DNA of 10,773 bases, taken from the NCBI GenBank assembly GCA_031264715.1, contig JAISDP010000023.1, forward strand, positions 1 through 10,773, read 5' to 3'. How positions within the stretch are numbered: position 1 is the first letter of the stretch; each line of letters opens with the position of its first letter. This document shows, piece after piece, positions 7,468 through 10,773 of the stretch. Made by a program: the position numbers and the translations under genes. This DNA is from Bacteroidales bacterium (GTDB lineage: Bacteria > Bacteroidota > Bacteroidia > Bacteroidales > UBA4181). The notes beneath the pieces were generated by a model. That model searched no databases. It saw only the letters and a program-made list of their open reading frames with translations, and was not told the DNA's origin.

Positions 7468-9333
7468 ATGAAAATCAAACATCTTATGATCGTATCGGTT
7501 GCATGTCTCCTTTTTGCCTGCAGCCGGCAACCTGCCGAACTGTTCGTAGAAACGGAAAGCTTTTCCGACAAGGGCGGCTGGGTAGTCGACCAGCAATTTA
7601 TGGACCTGATGGGTTCGTCGTACCTGCTGGCTCACGGAATGGGGCAGCCTGTGCGGGATGCTGTTACCGAACTGACTTTTCCCCGTAAGGGAACCTACCG
7701 AATGTTCGTCCGCACCTACAACTGGACCTCGCCCTGGACCGACAGCAAAGGTCCCGGACAGTTCCAGGTGATGATCGACGGGAAACCCGCCGGCGCCGTC
7801 TTTGGCGATACCGGCAATGCCTGGCTTTGGCAGGATGGCGGTAATGTAACCGTCAACAGTGACAAAGTGCAGATTGGCTTGCACGACCTTACAGGTTTCA
7901 ACGGACGGTGTGATGCTATCTATTTCACGCAGGACAGCGCCTTTGTTCCTCCGCCGGAAATGGCGGCACTGACCGCTTTCCGCTACAGGCAAACCGGCAT
8001 TAAGCCCAAGAATGGCGGCAAATACGACTTTGTAGTGGTTGGCGGCGGCGTAGCTGGTGTCTGTGCGGCAGTGTCGGCGGCGCGTTTGGGCCTGAAGGTA
8101 GCCCTGATCCACGACCGTCCTGTCTGGGGCGGCAACAACAGCTCCGAAGTGCGCGTACACCTTGGCGGACGTATTGCACTGGAACCGTATCCCGAACTGG
8201 GCGGCATCGTGAAGGAGCTAAGTCCGGAAAAAGGTGGGAATGCTCAGCCAGCCAGCCGGTACGAAGATGAAAAGAAAACAGCGCTGGTGGACGGCGAGCC
8301 TAACGTTACCCAGTTTATGAACTACCGTGCTTTTGCTGTTAAAATGAACGGCCGCGCCATCAAATCGATCACTGCAAAGCATATTGAAACCGGCGAAGAA
8401 CGGGTATTCACCGCGCCTGTATTTGCAGACTGCACCGGCGATGGAACCATCGGCGTACTGGCTGGCGCCGATTTTGCGATGGGACGCGAGTCTAAAGCCG
8501 AATTTGATGAACCTACAGCTCCCGAGGAAGGCGATCAAATGACCATGGGCAGCTCCGTACAGTGGTACTCCGAAGAAGTAGAAGCGCCCGGCGCCTTTCC
8601 CGCGTTCAAGTACGGCATGGATTTCAACGAAGAAAATGTGCAAAAGGTAACCATGGGCGAATGGACATGGGAAACCGGGATGAATTTCGACCAGATTGCC
8701 GATTTCGAACGTATCCGCGACTATGGCCTGCTGGTGGTGTATTCCAACTGGTCGTTCCTGAAAAACGAATACAGCGAAAAGGACAGATACGCCAACCGCA
8801 GGCTTGGCTGGGTGGCTTACGTGTCGGGCAAGCGCGAATCGCGCCGTCTGCTGGGCGACCTCATCCTCAGGGAGCAGGATATTGCTGATTATGTGACTTA
8901 TCCCGACGGCACAGCTTCAACATCATGGAGCATCGACCTTCATTATCCCGACCCGAAAAATACCGAACAGTTCCCCGGCAGCGAGTTCAAATCCATTGCC
9001 AGGCACCAGGTTATTTATCCTTATCCGATCCCTTACCGTTGCTTCTACTCGCGTAATGTAGACAACCTGTTCATGGCCGGACGCAACATCAGCGTAACAC
9101 ATGTGGCGCTGGGTACCGTACGCACCATGCGTACTACCGGCATGATGGGCGAAGTTGTGGGCATGGCTGCCGCCGTGTGCCGACAAAACAATGTAAACCC
9201 GCGCGGCGTGTACGAAAAGTATTTGGAAGATATGAAAACACTGATGAAAAAGGGTGTCGGCAAGGAAGGAACAACGCCTTACCCCGACTATAACCTTGGC
9301 GGAACGTTGAAGGAGAAGAGGATCAGGCAATAA
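7468..9333 (+). CDS. Lipoprotein FAD-dependent oxidoreductase, short paralogue (621 aa)
   Basis: The start ATG 7468 follows an AT-rich leader without Shine-Dalgarno, usual in Bacteroidota, and opens into a lipoprotein signal ending Leu-Phe-Ala-Cys18. Residues about 24-158 repeat the carbohydrate-binding-like domain of the upstream flavoprotein almost motif for motif (LFVETESF, WLWQDGG, DLTGFNGRCDAIYFT). The FAD domain has DFVVVGGGVAGVCAA at 187-201, GGNNSSEVRVHLGG, FADCTGDGTIGVLAGADF (319-336), SGKRESRRLLGD (453-464) and FMAGRNISVTHVALGTVR (535-552). Compared with the upstream paralogue it lacks about 30 residues between the GGIVKEL segment (about 245) and RYEDEKK (264-270), and it has a longer C-terminal tail. 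By eye it is GC-richer, like the two module-protein genes. A flavin-dependent oxidation at the cell envelope is well supported by fold; the substrate is unknown, with a glycan suggested by the N-terminal domain and the SusD neighbour. Confidence 0.9.
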   Translation: MKIKHLMIVSVACLLFACSRQPAELFVETESFSDKGGWVVDQQFMDLMGSSYLLAHGMGQPVRDAVTELTFPRKGTYRMFVRTYNWTSPWTDSKGPGQFQVMIDGKPAGAVFGDTGNAWLWQDGGNVTVNSDKVQIGLHDLTGFNGRCDAIYFTQDSAFVPPPEMAALTAFRYRQTGIKPKNGGKYDFVVVGGGVAGVCAAVSAARLGLKVALIHDRPVWGGNNSSEVRVHLGGRIALEPYPELGGIVKELSPEKGGNAQPASRYEDEKKTALVDGEPNVTQFMNYRAFAVKMNGRAIKSITAKHIETGEERVFTAPVFADCTGDGTIGVLAGADFAMGRESKAEFDEPTAPEEGDQMTMGSSVQWYSEEVEAPGAFPAFKYGMDFNEENVQKVTMGEWTWETGMNFDQIADFERIRDYGLLVVYSNWSFLKNEYSEKDRYANRRLGWVAYVSGKRESRRLLGDLILREQDIADYVTYPDGTASTSWSIDLHYPDPKNTEQFPGSEFKSIARHQVIYPYPIPYRCFYSRNVDNLFMAGRNISVTHVALGTVRTMRTTGMMGEVVGMAAAVCRQNNVNPRGVYEKYLEDMKTLMKKGVGKEGTTPYPDYNLGGTLKEKRIRQ

Positions 9334-9377
9334 CAACAGTCGCGGTTCATCCCGTCTAAAATGTCGGATATTTCACG

Positions 9378-9386
9378 TAACTTTGC
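9378..9386 (+). promoter_or_regulatory. Possible -7 promoter element for pcm
   Basis: TAACTTTGC is a perfect TAnnTTTG match and lies just before ATG 9394, in the short region where pcm would need its own promoter. If real, transcription starts near 9390 and the leader is only a few bases, which excludes the upstream ATG at 9361 as the start for this transcript. No convincing -33 box was found. The same bases can be read as codons of an 11-residue N-terminal extension, so it could be coincidence. Confidence 0.4.
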
Positions 9387-9393
9387 CGGGAAT

Positions 9394-10044
9394 ATGGATA
9401 TAATAGAGGACACATACAGGCACAAAGGGTTACGCAGGTTATTGGTTGAAGAGATCCGTAAAAAAGGCATCAGGGATGAAGCTGTACTGGATGCGATCGG
9501 ACGGATACCACGCCATGCGTTTATGGATAGCGGGTTTATCAACTTTTCATATAAGGATTCCGCTTTTCCCATAGGGGCCGGGCAAACCATATCGCAGCCC
9601 TGCACGGTAGCATTCCAGACACAACTGCTGGAGGTAAAACCACACGAAAAAGTACTGGAAATAGGTACCGGTTCGGGATACCAGGCTGCTGTGCTCTTCG
9701 AAGTCGGAGCCAATGTATACACCATCGAGCGGCAACGCGAATTATATATTAATTCGCAACAACTGCTTCACCGGATGGGCTACAAAATGCACTTTTTCTA
9801 TGGCGACGGATATGCAGGATTACCGGCCTATGCGCCTTTTGATAAGATACTGGTAACCGCCGGGGCAACCGAAATACCCGAAACCCTGCTGAAGCAATTG
9901 AAAATCGGAGGGCGAATGGTGATACCCGTCGGCAACAATGAACGGCAAGAGATGACCCTGGTGATAAAAACATCGGAAACCGAAATTGACGTGACCAGCC
10001 ATGGCTCATTCATGTTTGTCCCCTTCCTGAAAGGAAAAACGTAG
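9394..10044 (+). CDS. pcm: Protein-L-isoaspartate O-methyltransferase
   Basis: It transfers a methyl group from S-adenosylmethionine to the free carboxyl of L-isoaspartyl residues in aged proteins, starting their repair in the cytoplasm. From ATG 9394 the protein is 216 residues, close to the usual length (E. coli Pcm is about 208). ATG 9361 would add 11 residues without family features; I prefer 9394 because the conserved DTYRHKGLRR start follows at once and a promoter-like motif lies in between. Motifs are YKDSAFPIGAGQTISQP (53-69), containing the family's active-site Ser in TISQP; the SAM-binding EIGTGSGYQAAVL (89-101); YTIER (109-113); GDG (137-139); APFDKILVTAGA (147-158); and GGRMVIPVG (172-180). 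All key elements look intact. It follows the flavoprotein gene by 60 bases (27 from ATG 9361) and precedes the MBL-fold gene by 40. This is a housekeeping gene marking the end of the accessory locus. Confidence 0.95.
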   Translation: MDIIEDTYRHKGLRRLLVEEIRKKGIRDEAVLDAIGRIPRHAFMDSGFINFSYKDSAFPIGAGQTISQPCTVAFQTQLLEVKPHEKVLEIGTGSGYQAAVLFEVGANVYTIERQRELYINSQQLLHRMGYKMHFFYGDGYAGLPAYAPFDKILVTAGATEIPETLLKQLKIGGRMVIPVGNNERQEMTLVIKTSETEIDVTSHGSFMFVPFLKGKT

Positions 10045-10046
10045 CC

Positions 10047-10084
10047 TTTTTCATTTTCCACTTAATTTTTCATTTTTCATTTTC
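10047..10084 (+). repeat. T-rich iterated TTTTTCATTTT tract between pcm and the MBL-fold gene
   Basis: The 40-base gap is almost entirely T-rich and repeats the words TTTTTCATT and TTTTCATT several times up to the next ATG. Similar pyrimidine-rich low-complexity spacers occur between genes in Bacteroidota. There is no strong hairpin, so it is not a clear terminator. TTAATTTTTC inside it is a one-mismatch -7 look-alike only. Confidence 0.5.
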
Positions 10085-10729
10085 ATGACCTTACATCATC
10101 TTGTTTTTAATCCTTACGAAGTCAATACATATATTATAGCCGCCGCCGACGGGCAATGTGCTATTGTCGACCCGGCGTGTTGCTCATCCGGCGAGCAGGC
10201 TGCATTGGAAAAATATATCGCCGACAAGAATCTTCATCCCGTATGGCTCATCAATACGCACGGTCATTTCGACCACGTGATCGGCAACGCTTTTGTGTGC
10301 CACACATGGCCGGTGAAAACTGCGGCCCATCGCGGCGATCTTTTTCTTATGGAAAACGCATACCGACAGGGTGAAATATTCGGCTTTACGGTGGAACAAC
10401 CGCCCACACCCGAAATTTTCCTTGACGAAGGCGACACCGTTGCTTTCGGTGATGATGTTTCGCTACAGATACGTCACATACCCGGTCATTCGCCCGGGAG
10501 TATCGTATTATACGCGCCGGACAGGAAATGGATCATCGTGGGCGATGTGCTGTTCAACGGCAGTATCGGGCGAAGCGATCTCCCCGGGGGCGATTATGAC
10601 CTGCTAATAAACGGTATCGAAGAGAAGTTGATGACATTACCGATGAATACGGTGGTACATCCCGGGCACGGCGCTGATACCTCCATAGGACAGGAAAGAA
10701 TACACAACCCGTTCCTCAACGGAATGTAG
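10085..10729 (+). CDS. Glyoxalase II-like metallo-beta-lactamase-fold hydrolase
   Basis: This 214-residue cytoplasmic protein has no signal peptide and is a complete MBL-fold domain. All metal ligands are visible: His59, His61, Asp63 and His64 in THGHFDH; His135 in HIPGHSPGS; Asp154 in VGDVLF; and His195 in HPGHG. The GSIGRSDLPGGDYDLL stretch (159-174) is characteristic of the glyoxalase II-like hydroxyacylglutathione hydrolase/YcbL branch. Likely chemistry is binuclear-metal hydrolysis of a thioester or related substrate. It is shorter than classical GloB (about 250 residues) and lacks that enzyme's C-terminal glutathione-binding helices, so a glutathione substrate should not be assumed. ATG 10085 is chosen because MTLHHLVFNPYEVNTYII matches the family's usual N terminus. 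It lies 40 bases after pcm in the same direction. The 44 bases after its stop hold no clear terminator before the window ends. Confidence 0.93.
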   Translation: MTLHHLVFNPYEVNTYIIAAADGQCAIVDPACCSSGEQAALEKYIADKNLHPVWLINTHGHFDHVIGNAFVCHTWPVKTAAHRGDLFLMENAYRQGEIFGFTVEQPPTPEIFLDEGDTVAFGDDVSLQIRHIPGHSPGSIVLYAPDRKWIIVGDVLFNGSIGRSDLPGGDYDLLINGIEEKLMTLPMNTVVHPGHGADTSIGQERIHNPFLNGM

Positions 10730-10773
10730 ATACTCCGAAATGCACGTTTCGCATTCAGGAACAGGAAAACCTT

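Noticed and set aside
7369..8160. 263-codon minus-strand frame covering the promoter gap and the start of the second flavoprotein
   Set aside because: It overlaps a well-supported lipoprotein signal and FAD motif on the + strand, and its own translation has no recognisable features.
10024..10036. TTCCT-GAA-AGGAA hairpin at the end of pcm as a terminator
   Set aside because: It has only five base pairs inside the coding region, and the T-run begins ten bases later, not directly after the stem.

Overview
The window looks like chromosomal DNA of a member of the Bacteroidota, probably Bacteroidales. Four things point there: a SusD/RagB-type outer-membrane lipoprotein, several secreted proteins with Bacteroidota-style lipoprotein signals, AT-rich start regions without Shine-Dalgarno motifs, and perfect matches to the Bacteroidota -7 promoter element TAnnTTTG. 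All credible genes lie on the + strand, and no gap between genes is longer than about 180 bases.

Region 1 (1-1350) holds the 3' part of a SusD-like gene whose start and presumed susC partner lie upstream. It is followed by a strong intrinsic terminator and a pair of hairpin-forming direct repeats. This is the tail of a polysaccharide utilization locus (PUL).

Region 2 (1354-7287) is a tight run of three secreted-protein genes. Two encode an unrecognised family rich in Trp, Gly and beta-strand-like sequence: a 481-residue single-module protein and an 822-residue lipoprotein carrying two copies of the module. The third, four bases downstream, is a lipoprotein flavoprotein with an N-terminal carbohydrate-binding-like domain and a C-terminal FAD_oxidored-type domain.

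Region 3 (7288-9333) is a promoter-bearing gap with a 17-bp tandem repeat, then a second, GC-richer paralogue of the flavoprotein that lacks about 30 residues of its FAD domain. Regions 1 to 3 read best as one accessory locus. My inference is that SusC/D captures a glycan or glycoconjugate and that the module proteins and flavoproteins bind and oxidise it at the cell envelope. No glycoside hydrolase, polysaccharide lyase or sulfatase is visible, which is unusual for a PUL.

Region 4 (9334-10773) returns to housekeeping functions: a protein-L-isoaspartate O-methyltransferase and a glyoxalase II-like metallo-beta-lactamase-fold hydrolase, both with intact active-site motifs.

The most interesting part is the set of three copies of an unassigned secreted module beside two exported flavoenzymes. 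GC statements here are by eye and no database was searched.
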